A stretch of DNA of 64,000 nt from Halioglobus sp. (GCA_020443345.1 JAGRIH010000023.1:34611-98610), one strand, 5' to 3'. Numbered from the stretch's first letter, positions 18,011 to 27,653 are shown. The notes: generated from the sequence alone by a model not told the origin. A program made the numbers and translations.

Positions 18011-18388
18011 TCAACCACCAAGTCCCCGGTATAGCGCCGCAACGCTCATGATGGAAATCAGCAAAAAGGTACCTTGCGCACCGATGAGCCGCGGGTAGTT
18101 GGCGCCTTCATTCCTGCTCATGCCGAAGGCGTGCAGCACCCGGAACAGCACCAGCGAACCGCCGAAGACATGCACCGCCGCGGCACCCGCTCCGCTCATT
18201 TCCACGAGATAGAGAAGCAGCAGCGCAAGCGGTACGTTTTCGGTGAAATTGGCCTGTACCCGCACTACGGTACTGGCTTTCCACGCGGGCTGTCGGCTGG
18301 CACGCACCCTGACATACAGTACCTGGTTGGCAAGCAATACCGACAGCAGACCAAGCAAACCGGCGTAGAGCAGCGTCGCGGGTATCAT
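18011..18388 (-). CDS. MAPEG-family membrane protein
   Basis: A 125-residue membrane protein of the MAPEG superfamily (membrane-associated proteins in eicosanoid and glutathione metabolism). It has four spans, with a recognisable RVRASRQPAWKASTVVRVQA / NFTENVPLALLLLYLVEMSG core and RVLHAFGMSR towards the C-terminus. Bacterial members are mostly uncharacterised, and some have glutathione transferase or peroxidase activity. The ATG at 18388 overlaps the stop of the upstream small membrane protein (ATGA), so the two are translationally coupled. Confidence 0.88.
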   Translation of the reverse strand: MIPATLLYAGLLGLLSVLLANQVLYVRVRASRQPAWKASTVVRVQANFTENVPLALLLLYLVEMSGAGAAAVHVFGGSLVLFRVLHAFGMSRNEGANYPRLIGAQGTFLLISIMSVAALYRGLGG

Positions 18389-18630
18389 GCGATCACCCCA
18401 TAGCCCAGGGCCAATAAGCCCAGTGCCGTGAGGCCGATGCCGATCCAGGCGTACTGATCGACCCAGAACAGGCCGAACGCTTCGGGTGTTCCCCGGGGCG
18501 CCCGGGGTACCTCGCCGCGCCGCAATTGCCGCGGCACCGGCGCTACCCAGATGATCTGGATGCCGAGCCAGAGCACACCAAATCCGACGATGATGCTCCA
18601 CTCCTGCACACTGAAGACGCTAGTCAACAT
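18385..18630 (-). CDS. Small two-span membrane protein upstream of MAPEG
   Basis: An 81-residue protein with two hydrophobic spans, near residues 9-28 (SIIVGFGVLWLGIQIIWVAP) and 57-78, and a short Arg/Pro-rich linker between them. The start is ATG 18630, supported by GGGAG upstream; an in-frame codon at 18672 lacks a site. It overlaps the MAPEG start by four bases and is probably co-transcribed with it. No family is recognised. Confidence 0.7.
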   Translation of the reverse strand: MLTSVFSVQEWSIIVGFGVLWLGIQIIWVAPVPRQLRRGEVPRAPRGTPEAFGLFWVDQYAWIGIGLTALGLLALGYGVIA

Positions 18631-18811
18631 GACTTTCTCCCTCGCATTGGATGATTGACGCCGCGGCAGCATCTACCGAGCCCACCGCCGAAGCGGATGG
18701 CGCCCAATCGTGGGCTAACTTTGGCGTTGCACACGTGAACTGCTCTTTCGGTTGGTCTCGATAGGCGGCGCAGCATTTTATCTGCTATGTGCACCCGCTT
18801 GCGAAGGTCAG

Positions 18812-19318
18812 TTATTGCGTCTTTGGCGGGTCGGCCGCTTTCGACGTCTCGATGCTGTTTGTAAAATCGTCCAGCTCGCCGCGATCATGTTCGGCGAGGG
18901 GTTTATCGATGTTCAGGATTTTTGTCGCATAAAATTCTGGTACCTTCCCAAAGAGCGTGTCGGGGAACCGCCCCCACGATTCAAGAGTCAGTGTTGTTGC
19001 ATCGCCGTCGGGCCGCAGGCTGAACGTTTCGCCTTGTTCCAGGGGAGTCTTCAGCCCGAGGTGATGGTAGACCGCATTTCCGCGAAATCGGTATTGCCGG
19101 TTCGGCATCACGTCATAGTTTGCAGCCTCCACTTCGGCCAGTATCCCGCCAATACGCTCCTTCTCGGTAAACCGCAAGCCATCTTGAAATCGTTTGTCGT
19201 CCGAAACCACGCGCACTTCCTCGTGCTCGAACTTGTAGCCGCCCTCCAGGTTTGTAATTTGCTCCCAAACCGTCTCGGGCGGGGCCTCGATAGTAATCGA
19301 CTGAGCGTCTTTGATCAT
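18812..19318 (-). CDS. SRPBCC (START-like) family protein
   Basis: A 168-residue single-domain protein. The opening SITIEAPPETVWEQITNLEG is the usual first strand and helix of the SRPBCC/polyketide-cyclase fold, which binds hydrophobic ligands in a deep cavity. The middle and end (FSLRPDGDATTLTLESWGRF) fit the later strands. The C-terminal 25 residues are charged and probably disordered. Its role is unknown. The base composition is less GC-rich than that of the genes further left and right. Confidence 0.85.
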   Translation of the reverse strand: MIKDAQSITIEAPPETVWEQITNLEGGYKFEHEEVRVVSDDKRFQDGLRFTEKERIGGILAEVEAANYDVMPNRQYRFRGNAVYHHLGLKTPLEQGETFSLRPDGDATTLTLESWGRFPDTLFGKVPEFYATKILNIDKPLAEHDRGELDDFTNSIETSKAADPPKTQ

Positions 19319-19700
19319 TGCGGGCTCTCTGATGGTTCAATTGTAGCCCGCTGAACGATCTCACTCATGCGCCGCTGCGTTTGCGCAAGCGATTGGGCAG
19401 CACGAGCGGCGGGGCGAGAATAGCTATTTCGCGCTCAAACGCTTCTCAGTTGGGAGCGCCGATTTTAGCGATGCATGCATAGCTGTCATCAACGAAAACC
19501 GCGGATGTAGCTCGACATTGACTTTTGATAAACAGGCCCGGTCAGTCGGAATGGTCGAGGTTGCTCACTTTACCAATACCAATTGAGTTCATTGCACTGG
19601 CGAGCGGATATCCATCCGGCTCAAGCATGGCGCGCCGGCGGAACTTGTTGCTGACTTTTATCGTTTGCTTACCGACTGGACGCCGACTCGGGGTTTTCCG
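19319..19700. other. Intergenic region without recognised gene
   Basis: A stretch of 382 bases between the SRPBCC gene and a small truncated ORF. Open frames here (for example 19525-19707 on the plus strand) show no recognisable protein. The DNA is more A/T-rich than most of the window and fits with a patch of acquired, decaying sequence up to tRNA-Ala. Confidence 0.5.
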
Positions 19701-19886
19701 TCAGTAATCAAGACGCCCGAAAAGAATTTCAGAATCCATTCCGAGCTCCTCCGCAATGTGAGCACAGTCAATTGGCACGTAGATCTTTGAGCTGCGAGAC
19801 GGCGTCGATTTGTCGTAGCTTACGAAATCCTTGTAATATTTTTTGTAGATTGCGTCCAGAATATTTCCGTCACTTGGATTCTTCAT
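19701..19886 (-). CDS. Small hypothetical protein, probably C-terminally truncated
   Basis: A 61-residue protein (KKYYKDFVSYDKSTPSRSSK, then IYVPIDCAHIAEELGMDSEI). The second half looks like a helix-turn-helix or winged-helix start, and the frame ends soon after LFGRLDY. Proteins with this kind of helix usually continue with further recognition and wing elements, so the gene looks cut short. The start ATG at 19886 has no strong ribosome site. It lies in the A/T-richer patch beside tRNA-Ala. Confidence 0.5.
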   Translation of the reverse strand: MKNPSDGNILDAIYKKYYKDFVSYDKSTPSRSSKIYVPIDCAHIAEELGMDSEILFGRLDY

Positions 19887-19954
19887 CGTATGAACACGCC
19901 CACTTAAAGTGCGCGCTGTAAGCGCGTCACATTTTATGTGCTTGTTAACTGCTT

Positions 19955-20200
19955 CTACCTGGCACCAACCAAGAGACCCGCTACGCTCAAGTCCTCATCG
20001 ATTTCAGGCCAGTGGATGCCTTCTCCGTCTCCCAGGAGCTCCCAGGTTTCCCTCTGGGGCTGCGTTGCCTTTGAAAGCGTAGGAAACCAAGCGATTGGCA
20101 CTGAGATCGTGCGCCCATCTACGAGATCGACGTTTAAGGTATCTTCAGTAAAGCTGACATTATGAGCTAAAGGGTGAAGCTCAACTGCTAAAGTACCCAT
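19955..20200 (-). CDS. DUF2442 domain protein
   Basis: An 81-residue protein matching DUF2442 throughout: VSFTEDTLNVDLVDGRTISV, the PIAWFPTLSKAT core and the end GIHWPEIDEDLSVAGLL. DUF2442 proteins are typically encoded immediately downstream of a DUF4160 gene, and the pair resembles a toxin-antitoxin type module. That is the arrangement here, but the DUF4160 partner is reduced to a stub. The start ATG at 20200 overlaps the end of that stub. Confidence 0.88.
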   Translation of the reverse strand: MGTLAVELHPLAHNVSFTEDTLNVDLVDGRTISVPIAWFPTLSKATQPQRETWELLGDGEGIHWPEIDEDLSVAGLLVGAR

Positions 20201-20318
20201 TCCAAGCCTCCAGAAGCGTAGTACAATTTTCGTTCACTAGAGCCTCAAGCTTTCGAAGCTCTTGAGCTGAGAACCGAAATGCTTCGGAGGCGAAAAGCAG
20301 CCATGGCGACATAAACAT
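20181..20318 (-). pseudogene. DUF4160 remnant (C-terminal part only)
   Basis: A frame of 44-46 codons, from ATG 20318 or 20312, that ends with FSAQELRKLEALVNENCTTL and LLEAWNGYF. This matches the C-terminal third of DUF4160, where the helix and the EAW..YF ending are conserved. The N-terminal domain, with its usual HVHV-like motif, is gone; only a short hydrophobic lead (SPWLLFASEAF) precedes. It overlaps the DUF2442 start by 20 bases, as intact DUF4160-DUF2442 pairs often do. Confidence 0.6.
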
Positions 20319-20343
20319 AACTGCTTGACTTGTATAGGGAATT

Positions 20344-20419
20344 TGGTGGAGCTAAGCGGGATCGAACCGCTGACCTCAACACTGCCAGTGTTGCGCTCTC
20401 CCAGCTGAGCTATAGCCCC
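20344..20419 (-). tRNA. tRNA-Ala (GGC)
   Basis: A 76-base tRNA on the minus strand, starting GGGGCTATAGCTCAG and ending with encoded CCA. The anticodon arm is CAACA-CTGGCAG-TGTTG, giving anticodon GGC. The T arm GCGGTTCGATCCCGC is intact. The sequence is very close to gammaproteobacterial tRNA-Ala(GGC). Confidence 0.97.
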
Positions 20420-20537
20420 ATGTTTCTTTGTAAACTGTTGATCATGCAGGATTTTTAACTGGACACGAGCAACGAAGAGGTGCGCATTTTAGTGACAGGC
20501 GGCGGCGCTGTCAACAGGATCGTGCGCCACGGCCATA

Positions 20538-21290
20538 TCAGTCTGAGTAGGCGTTGCGCAAATACGCCAGTATGTCCCGGGATTCGAACAGCCCCTGGCC
20601 GGTATTCGGGTCGTACAGATAGGGAATTGAAACCCGGCCCTCGGCCCTGTGCAGGGCCGCGCGGTTTGGCAGTTTGCTCTCGGGCCTGATTCCCAGCGCC
20701 GCACGCACCGGCGGCGCGATCCACTCGCGCACCTGGGTGCGGCCACAACTACGCAGAATATAGGGCATCTCCATCTCGCACAGCAGCTCGCGCACGGGGC
20801 GGGCAAAGGGGCTGGATTCAAAGCTGTACAGTTCCAGCCGCTGCTCGGGCACCACGCCCGGCTTTGCCAGTGAGCCTCTGTTCCCGCGCGGGACGCTCGC
20901 CAGCAGTGAGCCCGCTGTCTGCAGGCGCCCCGCCCGCCACTTCAGGGGCAGCTTGCGCTGCGCGTAGGTGACATACAGGTAGTCGATGATGTCCAGGGAT
21001 TCGTACATCTCGGTCGCGGTATTGGGGTCCACCAGATAGGGCACCTGCACTTTGCCGCCGCGCGCTGCCAGTTCGGGTCTAAACCGCTGTCCCTCGCGGG
21101 GACAGGGCAGGATTTCCACGTCCAGGTCCAGTTCCGTGAGTACCTCGCGCACCAGGCGGCAGTGGGGGCAGTTCTCCATGTCATAGAGCTGCAGCATGTT
21201 ACGCGGCCTGGCAGCGGCCGGGTGACTCTGGATACCGTTGGCGCCGCGCAGCAGTGTCGACAACAGCGATGTGCCTATGTTTCCCGCCAT
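20538..21290 (-). CDS. Tandem glutathione S-transferase N-terminal/glutaredoxin-like protein
   Basis: A 250-residue protein with two thioredoxin-fold domains. The first (about residues 32-110) starts LQLYDMENCPHCRLVREVL with a CPHC redox pair and has the cis-Pro segment KVQVPYLVDPNT. The second (about 150-248) starts LELYSFESSPFARPVRELL, with SSPF in place of the cysteines, and has RVSIPYLYDPNTGQGLFESR. GGAGGGG upstream supports ATG 21290. Proteins of this double GST-N type are known in bacteria, but their substrates are mostly undefined. A redox role with one active and one structural domain is inferred. It is next to gltX on the same strand. Confidence 0.85.
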   Translation of the reverse strand: MAGNIGTSLLSTLLRGANGIQSHPAAARPRNMLQLYDMENCPHCRLVREVLTELDLDVEILPCPREGQRFRPELAARGGKVQVPYLVDPNTATEMYESLDIIDYLYVTYAQRKLPLKWRAGRLQTAGSLLASVPRGNRGSLAKPGVVPEQRLELYSFESSPFARPVRELLCEMEMPYILRSCGRTQVREWIAPPVRAALGIRPESKLPNRAALHRAEGRVSIPYLYDPNTGQGLFESRDILAYLRNAYSD

Positions 21291-21349
21291 ATCTTAATGT
21301 CCCCTCCGGTTAACGTGTATGGCTGTGGTAATTGCGACCAGGGCATCAC

Positions 21350-22831
21350 CTACAGCGACTGATACTCTTTCTCGAGCCGCTTCAATGCTTTTTTCGACAC
21401 GCCGCCGAGTACGTCGATGGCGTGGCGCAGGCGCGCCCGGCTCATATCAGGCCCCAGCAGCTGCATCGAGTCCACCACGGAGAAGGATGCGCTGGAGCCG
21501 GCGATTGCCACAAAAATTGGCGCCAGAAAATCCTTAACCTTGGTGTCCGTCGCGTCGGCCAGCCCCTTGAGCTCAGCCCAGATCGCGTCGCGCTGCCACT
21601 GCCGCAGCGCTTCCATCCGCCACAGGGCAAACTGCAGCCCGCGGACGATATCCTCGCGCGCGCCGCGCACCCCGGCAAAGCTGTCCTCAGTGATGGGCAG
21701 GGTGCCGGACACCAGGAAGGCCGCCAGCGGCGCAAAATCACTGAGCGTTGCCATGCGCGGCTGGGCGTGGGGCAGCACTTGCATCAGGTTCGATTCGTTG
21801 TAGGCCCAGGCGATAAGGCGCTGCGCCAGTTGCCGCTCATCGAGGTTCTCGCGAATCCACAGGCCGTTCAGCCAGTTCAGCTTTTCCACATCGAAAATGG
21901 GCCCGCCCAGTGAGACGCGCTGGATCTCGAAGTTGTCCAGCATCTGCCGCAGGGTGAATTTCTCGCTCTCGTCGGGCATCGACCAGCCCATGCGGCCCAG
22001 GTAGTTCAGCAGCGCCTCGGGCAGATAGCCCATGCGCTGGTAGTAGCCGATACTGGTGGGGTTTTTGCGCTTGCTGAGCTTGGACTTGTCGGGGTTGCGC
22101 AGCAGCGGCAGGTGGCACAACTGCGGCATGTCCCAGCCAAAATACTCGTACAGCAACTGGTGCTTGGGGGCGGAATTGAGCCACTCCTCACCGCGCAGCA
22201 CGTGGGTGATACCCATCAGGTGGTCGTCCACCACGTTCGCCAGGTGGTAGGTGGGCATACCGTCGGACTTGAGCAGGATCTGCGCGTCCACCATGGACCA
22301 GTCCAGTTCAACGGTACCGCGCAACATGTCCTGTACCGCACAGACACCCTCCCCTTCCGGCACCATCATGCGGATCACGTGGGGCTCACCGGCGTCCCGG
22401 CGGCGGGCCACTTCGTCTGCCGGCAGTTGCAGGTCCGATGGCTTGAGCGCCGTGGGGTTGCCCGCGGCGCGGCGCACCTCGCGCAGCTCATCCAGTTCTG
22501 CAGCGGTGCGATAGCAGACAAACGCTTTGCCGGCGTCCACCAGCTGCCGGGCGTACGCGCCGTACAGGTCCATGCGCTCGCTCTGGCGGTAGGGCCCGTG
22601 TTTGCCGCCGACATCCGGCCCCTCGTCCCACTCCAGACCCAGCCAGCGCAGGGAGTCCAGGATGGCCTGCTCGGATTCCGGCGTGCTGCGGCTTTGATCG
22701 GTATCTTCGATGCGCAGCAGGAACTGGCCGCCGTGAGCGCGGGCGAAACACAGGTTGAACAGGGCGATATAGGCCGTGCCTACATGGGGGTCGCCCGTGG
22801 GGGACGGCGCTACGCGCGTGCGAACGGTCAT
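21350..22831 (-). CDS. gltX: Glutamyl-tRNA synthetase
   Basis: A 493-residue class I aminoacyl-tRNA synthetase that charges tRNA-Glu. The HIGH-type signature is in [20 protein letters not shown] (residues 8-27) and the KMSKS-type signature is KLSKRKN. Length and overall pattern ([31 protein letters not shown]) match bacterial GltX. It is divergent from the cysteine synthase gene, sharing a 149-base upstream region, and the double GST-N gene follows downstream. Confidence 0.97.
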   Translation of the reverse strand: MTVRTRVAPSPTGDPHVGTAYIALFNLCFARAHGGQFLLRIEDTDQSRSTPESEQAILDSLRWLGLEWDEGPDVGGKHGPYRQSERMDLYGAYARQLVDAGKAFVCYRTAAELDELREVRRAAGNPTALKPSDLQLPADEVARRRDAGEPHVIRMMVPEGEGVCAVQDMLRGTVELDWSMVDAQILLKSDGMPTYHLANVVDDHLMGITHVLRGEEWLNSAPKHQLLYEYFGWDMPQLCHLPLLRNPDKSKLSKRKNPTSIGYYQRMGYLPEALLNYLGRMGWSMPDESEKFTLRQMLDNFEIQRVSLGGPIFDVEKLNWLNGLWIRENLDERQLAQRLIAWAYNESNLMQVLPHAQPRMATLSDFAPLAAFLVSGTLPITEDSFAGVRGAREDIVRGLQFALWRMEALRQWQRDAIWAELKGLADATDTKVKDFLAPIFVAIAGSSASFSVVDSMQLLGPDMSRARLRHAIDVLGGVSKKALKRLEKEYQSL

Positions 22832-22980
22832 GGGTATCCGGCATGTCGATTCGAGGAGCGGGGATTATACGGGCTGGCACCGGCAAAGCCCAACACGCTT
22901 GGTAAACACCGGCAATAACCGGATAATGTCCCAATCGATACACTCACTGTCGCATCCTCTTTGTCGCAAGGAGCACCGCC

Positions 22981-23985
22981 ATGCCCGCCAAATGCCAGTT
23001 GCCCGACCTCATCGGCAACACCCCGCTACTCTACCTGCGCCAGGTATCGGAGCTCACCGGCTGCGCGATTTACGGTAAAGCGGAGTTCATGAACCCCGGC
23101 GGTTCGGTGAAGGATCGGACCGCGCTGGGCATCATCCGCGCCGCCGAAGCCGCCGGTGAGTTGCAGCCCGGCGGCGTCATTGTCGAGGGTACGGCGGGCA
23201 ACACCGGTATCGGGCTCACGCTGGTGGCCAACGCCCTGGGCTACGAGTGCGTCATCGTCGCACCGCAAAACGCCAGCCGGGAGAAGATACAGCAGCTGGA
23301 AATGCTCGGGGCCGAATTGCTGCTGGTACCCTCGGTGCCCTACAGCGACTCCCATCACTATATTCACACCGCGCAGCGCGTCGCCGCAGGGCGCGCCCGG
23401 GAGGAGGCACACGGCGCGATCTGGGCGCGTCAGTTCGACAATCCCGCCAATCGCCAGGTGCACCGCGACACCACCGGGCGCGAGATCTGGGAGCAGAGTG
23501 AGGGCACCGTGGACGGCTTCATCTGCGCAGTGGGCACCGGCGGCACCCTGGCCGGGGTGGCGGACGCGCTGCGCGAGCGCAAGCGCGAGGTGCGCATAGG
23601 CCTGGCCGACCCCATGGGTTCGGCCCTGTACAGTTACTACAACAACGGTGAACTGCGGGCTGCGGGCGAGTCCATTGCCGAGGGCATCGGGGTGTCCTTC
23701 GTGCCCGGTAACCTCAGCGGTCTGAACGTGGACTTCACCCACCAGGTCGAGGACGACGACGCACTGCCCTACGTGTACGACCTGCTCAAGGACGAGGGCA
23801 TCTCGGTCGGCGGCTCATCGGGTATCAATATTGCCGGCGCGGTGGCCATGGCCCGGGACATGGGGCCGGGGCACACCATTGTCACCGTGCTGTGCGATTC
23901 CGGGGCCCGCTACGCCAGCAAACTGTTCAACCCCGAGTACCTGTGGAAACGCAAGCTGCCGTACCCGCAGTGGATGGCCGAATAA
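22981..23985 (+). CDS. Cysteine synthase family protein (PLP-dependent)
   Basis: A 334-residue beta-replacing enzyme of fold type II. The Schiff-base lysine is in NPGGSVKDRTALGII, the substrate loop is EGTAGNTGIGLTL, the phosphate loop is GTGGTLAGVADAL, and the C-terminal SGINIAGAVAMAR segment is in place. It would make cysteine from O-acetylserine and sulfide, or cystathionine from serine. The insertion around HHYIHTAQRVAAGRAREEAH is typical of a longer CysK-like subgroup, so I leave the symbol open. ATG 22981 is preceded by AAGGAG. Its stop is four bases from that of the convergent indolepyruvate oxidoreductase. Confidence 0.9.
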   Translation: MPAKCQLPDLIGNTPLLYLRQVSELTGCAIYGKAEFMNPGGSVKDRTALGIIRAAEAAGELQPGGVIVEGTAGNTGIGLTLVANALGYECVIVAPQNASREKIQQLEMLGAELLLVPSVPYSDSHHYIHTAQRVAAGRAREEAHGAIWARQFDNPANRQVHRDTTGREIWEQSEGTVDGFICAVGTGGTLAGVADALRERKREVRIGLADPMGSALYSYYNNGELRAAGESIAEGIGVSFVPGNLSGLNVDFTHQVEDDDALPYVYDLLKDEGISVGGSSGINIAGAVAMARDMGPGHTIVTVLCDSGARYASKLFNPEYLWKRKLPYPQWMAE

Positions 23986-23989
23986 TCGT

Positions 23990-26900
23990 CTAGGCGACAT
24001 CTACCACCGTGACTGGTTCCACCGGCGTCTCGCCGCGCAGCCGCTGCAACAGCGCCGCGCGGCGCTGCACCAGCAGCGCGCGGTTGCCCTCCTTGATGTG
24101 CCCGAAACCGCGCAGCTGCGCCGGCAGGCGAGCCAGTTCCAGCGCAGTGGCGTAGTTATCGGGTGTCAGTTGGCGCAGAATTTCATCCAGCAGAGCGCGG
24201 TATTGCTCCAGGTCCGCGCGTTCCGCGCGCCGCTCCTGCAGGTAGCCAAACGGGTCCAGCCGGGTACCGCGCAGGAATTTCAGGCGCGCCAGCCCGCGGA
24301 ACACGCGCATCATCCAGGGACCGTACTCGCGCTTTAGCAGGTGGCCGCTGTGCGGATCGCGCCTGCCGAACAGCGGCGGCGCGAGGTTGAACCACAGCGC
24401 GTAGTCGCCTGTAAAACAAGCCTCGATCTTGCGCTGGAAATCGCCGTTGGAGTACAGACGCGCCACCTCGTACTCGTCCTTGCAGGCCATCAGTTTGTAG
24501 AGGTTGAGCGCTACGGCCATGGTGATCGATGCCGTCTCGTGCGCCCGCGGGTCGGCGCTGCGCACCCGCGCCACCTCCTGTGTATACGACTGCGCGTACG
24601 CGGCATTGTGGTAGACCGTCAGGCGCTGCTCCCGATCTGCCATCACCGACTCCAGCGAGGGCGGGGCGGTTTCACTGTCGAGGGTGGCTAGCAGTTGCAG
24701 CAGGCGCCGCGGTTCGTGGGCGCAGCGGCGCCCCAGGGCAAAGGCGCGCTGGTTGAAGGCGACCGCCACGCCATTGAGTTCAACGGCCTGCTGCAGCGCA
24801 GCGGCCGATACCGGGACCAGGCCCTGCTGCCAGGCAAAACCCAGCAAAAACAGATTGCTGCCGATGGTGTCACCCAACAACTGCGCGGCGGCCGCGCTGG
24901 CATCGATGAAGTGGCAGGCACCGGCACCCGCTTCCATACGAATCCTGTCCTTCATCGCTGCGGCCGGAAAACGCGCGTCCGGGTCCAGAATGAAGGCCGC
25001 TGTCGGCACCTCGGCATCGTTGACCACCGCGTGGGTGCGCCCCCGGGCAACCTTGCCCAGCGCCTCGTAAGCGCTGGCCACCACCAGGTCGCAACCCAGC
25101 AGCAGGTCGGCCTCCCCCGCCGGAATGCGTACCGCCTTGATGTCCTCCTGCTGCGCGCTGACTCGCACGTGGCTGACCACGGCGCCAAACTTCTGCGCCA
25201 GGCCGGTCTGGTTGAGGGTCGCGCAACCCCTGCCCTGGATATGCGCAGCCATGGCGACCAGCGCGGCAACCGTCAGCACCCCGGTGCCGCCGATACCGGT
25301 CACCACGATATTCCAGGGTCGCTCCAGCGCCGGCAGCACGGGTTCAGGCAAGTCGCCGGACAGCTCGACCACCGATTCGGATTCCGCCCGGGGTCTGCGC
25401 AGTTCGCCGCCCACAACGGTGACGAAACTCGGACAGAAGCCCCTGACGCAACTGTAGTCCTTGTTGCAGGAGTGCTGGTCGATCAGGCGCTTGCGGCCCA
25501 GCGGCGTCTCCAGGGGAACCACCGACAGGCAGTTGGACGTGACACTGCAGTCGCCGCAGCCCTCGCAGACCTCATCGTTGATAAACACGCGCCGGGGCGG
25601 GTCTTCCAGCACGCCTTTTTTACGCCGCCGCCGCTTTTCCGCCGCGCAGGTCTGCTGGTAGATGATGACCGACACCCCGCGATACTGCCGCAATTCCCGC
25701 TGCAGGTGATCGTACTCATCGCGGTGGTGCAGGCTGTAGCCTCGAATACCGCGGAACCGGCCGCGCCAGGGTTCGGGGTAATCGCTGACCAGCGCGATGC
25801 GCCGCACGCCCTCGCCGCACAACTGCTGGATCAAATCCGGCACTTTTAGGCTGCCGTCGATGGGCTGCCCACCGGTCATGGCCACGGCGTCGTTGTAGAG
25901 GATTTTATACGTGATATTGACCCCTGCCGCCACCGCCGCGCGAATGGCCAGGATGCCGGAGTGAAAATACGTGCCATCGCCCATGTTTTGAAAAACGTGC
26001 GCCGTGTCGGTAAACGGCGCCTGCCCGATCCAGGGTGCGCCCTCCCCGCCCATCTGGGAAAACGTCTGCGTGTTGCGATCGGGCATCCAGGTCGCCATGT
26101 AGTGGCAGCCGATGCCGCCCATGGCGTGGCTGCCCTCGGGCACCCGGGTGGAGAGATTGTGCGGACAGCCGGAACAATAGTGCGGCAGGCGCTCGATGGT
26201 ATCGCGCGGGGTCGCCAGGGAGCGCTCCTTCTCACGGATCCAGTCCACGCGCCGCGCCATGGTCTCGGACTGGTAAAAACGCTCGATGCGGCCGGCGATT
26301 GCCAGCGCGACGCCGGCCGGCGTCAGCTCACCGAGGTTCGGCAGCAGATCGCGTCCGTTTTCGTCGAATTCCCCGACCACCCGCGGCCGCGCAGCCACCG
26401 GGTAGTTGTACAACTGCCCGGTGAGCTGGTCCTCGATGATGGAGCGCTTCTCCTCCACCACCAGGATTTCCTCTAGCCCTTCGGCAAAATCGTGGGTGCT
26501 ACGCGGTTCCAGCGGCCAGCTCATGCCGACCTTGTACACGCGCAGGCCGATCTGCGCAGCGATGGCCGCGTCGATGCCCATGTCCTCCAGCGCCTGCATC
26601 ACATCGAGGTAGGCCTTGCCGCAGGTGATGATGCCCAGGCGCGGCCGCGGGCTGTCCAGGACGATACGATTCAGCGCGTTGACCCGCGCAAACTCCCGCG
26701 CGGCGTATATCTTGTACTTGTTGAGACGCCGCTCCTGCTCCAGCGGTTTATCCGGCCAGCGCGCGTGCACTCCGCCGGGCGGCAATTCAAAGTCTGCGGG
26801 GATGACGATCTCGATGCGGTCCGGGTCGATATCGGCGGAGATGGCCGAATCCATGTTTTCGGTAATGGCCTTGAGCGCCACCCAGCAGCCGCTGTAGCGC

Positions 26901-27502
26901 GAGAGTTCCCAACCGAAAACTCCCAGATCCAGCACCTCTTGGACATTGGCCGGGCTGAGCACCGGCACCGAGGCGCCGATAAACATATGCTCGGACTGGT
27001 GCGGCAGGGTCGAGGACTTGCAGGCGTGGTCGTCGCCGGCCACCGCCAGCACCCCGCCGTAGCGCGAGGTACCAAAGGCATTGGCGTGTCTGATGGCGTC
27101 CATGCTGCGATCGACGCCGGGGCCCTTGCCATACCACATGGCGAAAACGCCGTCGAACCGGGCACCCTCGAACAGGTTGGTCTGCTGGCTGCCCCACACG
27201 GCGGTCGCCGCCAGGTCCTCATTGATACCCGGCTGGAAGTGCACCTGGTGTTTTTTCAGCCAGGGGGCGGCTTTCCACAGGGCGAGATCCAGCCCTCCCA
27301 GGGGTGAACCGCGGTAGCCGCTGATAAAGGCGGCGGTGTTCAGCCCGCGCTGCCGGTCGCGCTGGTGCTGCAGCATGGGCAGGCGCACCAGCGCCTCGAT
27401 GCCCGTCATATAGGCGCGCACCTTGTCCAGGGCGTACTTGTCGTCCAGTGAGATCTTGCGTGTGCCCGGCACGTGATCGGCGCCCATTGATCCGCCCACC
27501 AT
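23990..27502 (-). CDS. Indolepyruvate ferredoxin oxidoreductase, fused alpha and beta subunits
   Basis: A 1170-residue thiamine-diphosphate enzyme that oxidatively decarboxylates aryl- or 2-oxo acids (indolepyruvate and similar) to acyl-CoA, passing electrons to an iron-sulfur acceptor. In order it has an N-terminal pyrimidine-binding domain (FISGYRGSPLGGLDLALWKA), the TPP-binding domain (GDGTYFHSGILAIRAAVAAG, ILYNDAVAMTGGQ), a ferredoxin-like part with CEGCGDCSVTSNC and CVRGFC, and the gamma-type domain from VVTGIGGTGVLTVAALVAMA onward. Length and order are those of the fused proteobacterial enzyme. ATG 27487 is an alternative start. It is likely to act in aromatic or branched amino-acid catabolism. 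Confidence 0.92.
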   Translation of the reverse strand: MVGGSMGADHVPGTRKISLDDKYALDKVRAYMTGIEALVRLPMLQHQRDRQRGLNTAAFISGYRGSPLGGLDLALWKAAPWLKKHQVHFQPGINEDLAATAVWGSQQTNLFEGARFDGVFAMWYGKGPGVDRSMDAIRHANAFGTSRYGGVLAVAGDDHACKSSTLPHQSEHMFIGASVPVLSPANVQEVLDLGVFGWELSRYSGCWVALKAITENMDSAISADIDPDRIEIVIPADFELPPGGVHARWPDKPLEQERRLNKYKIYAAREFARVNALNRIVLDSPRPRLGIITCGKAYLDVMQALEDMGIDAAIAAQIGLRVYKVGMSWPLEPRSTHDFAEGLEEILVVEEKRSIIEDQLTGQLYNYPVAARPRVVGEFDENGRDLLPNLGELTPAGVALAIAGRIERFYQSETMARRVDWIREKERSLATPRDTIERLPHYCSGCPHNLSTRVPEGSHAMGGIGCHYMATWMPDRNTQTFSQMGGEGAPWIGQAPFTDTAHVFQNMGDGTYFHSGILAIRAAVAAGVNITYKILYNDAVAMTGGQPIDGSLKVPDLIQQLCGEGVRRIALVSDYPEPWRGRFRGIRGYSLHHRDEYDHLQRELRQYRGVSVIIYQQTCAAEKRRRRKKGVLEDPPRRVFINDEVCEGCGDCSVTSNCLSVVPLETPLGRKRLIDQHSCNKDYSCVRGFCPSFVTVVGGELRRPRAESESVVELSGDLPEPVLPALERPWNIVVTGIGGTGVLTVAALVAMAAHIQGRGCATLNQTGLAQKFGAVVSHVRVSAQQEDIKAVRIPAGEADLLLGCDLVVASAYEALGKVARGRTHAVVNDAEVPTAAFILDPDARFPAAAMKDRIRMEAGAGACHFIDASAAAAQLLGDTIGSNLFLLGFAWQQGLVPVSAAALQQAVELNGVAVAFNQRAFALGRRCAHEPRRLLQLLATLDSETAPPSLESVMADREQRLTVYHNAAYAQSYTQEVARVRSADPRAHETASITMAVALNLYKLMACKDEYEVARLYSNGDFQRKIEACFTGDYALWFNLAPPLFGRRDPHSGHLLKREYGPWMMRVFRGLARLKFLRGTRLDPFGYLQERRAERADLEQYRALLDEILRQLTPDNYATALELARLPAQLRGFGHIKEGNRALLVQRRAALLQRLRGETPVEPVTVVDVA

Positions 27503-27653
27503 TGCAGCCGCTACAGTTCAAAGTGTGGCAGAAATCGGGAAAATATCTAATGGCCAGCAGCCTGTCGCTGCAATCGCCTCCGATGTGCCATGGTGCGCGA
27601 TGCCATCGGGTGGCCCGACGCGTCGCGGTTCAGCCGCGGGCTGCGGTGCGCGT

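Noticed and set aside
18700..20419. Integrative element inserted at tRNA-Ala
   Set aside because: No integrase is present, and I found no second copy of the tRNA 3' end that could serve as an attachment site, although the DNA is A/T-richer and contains gene remnants.
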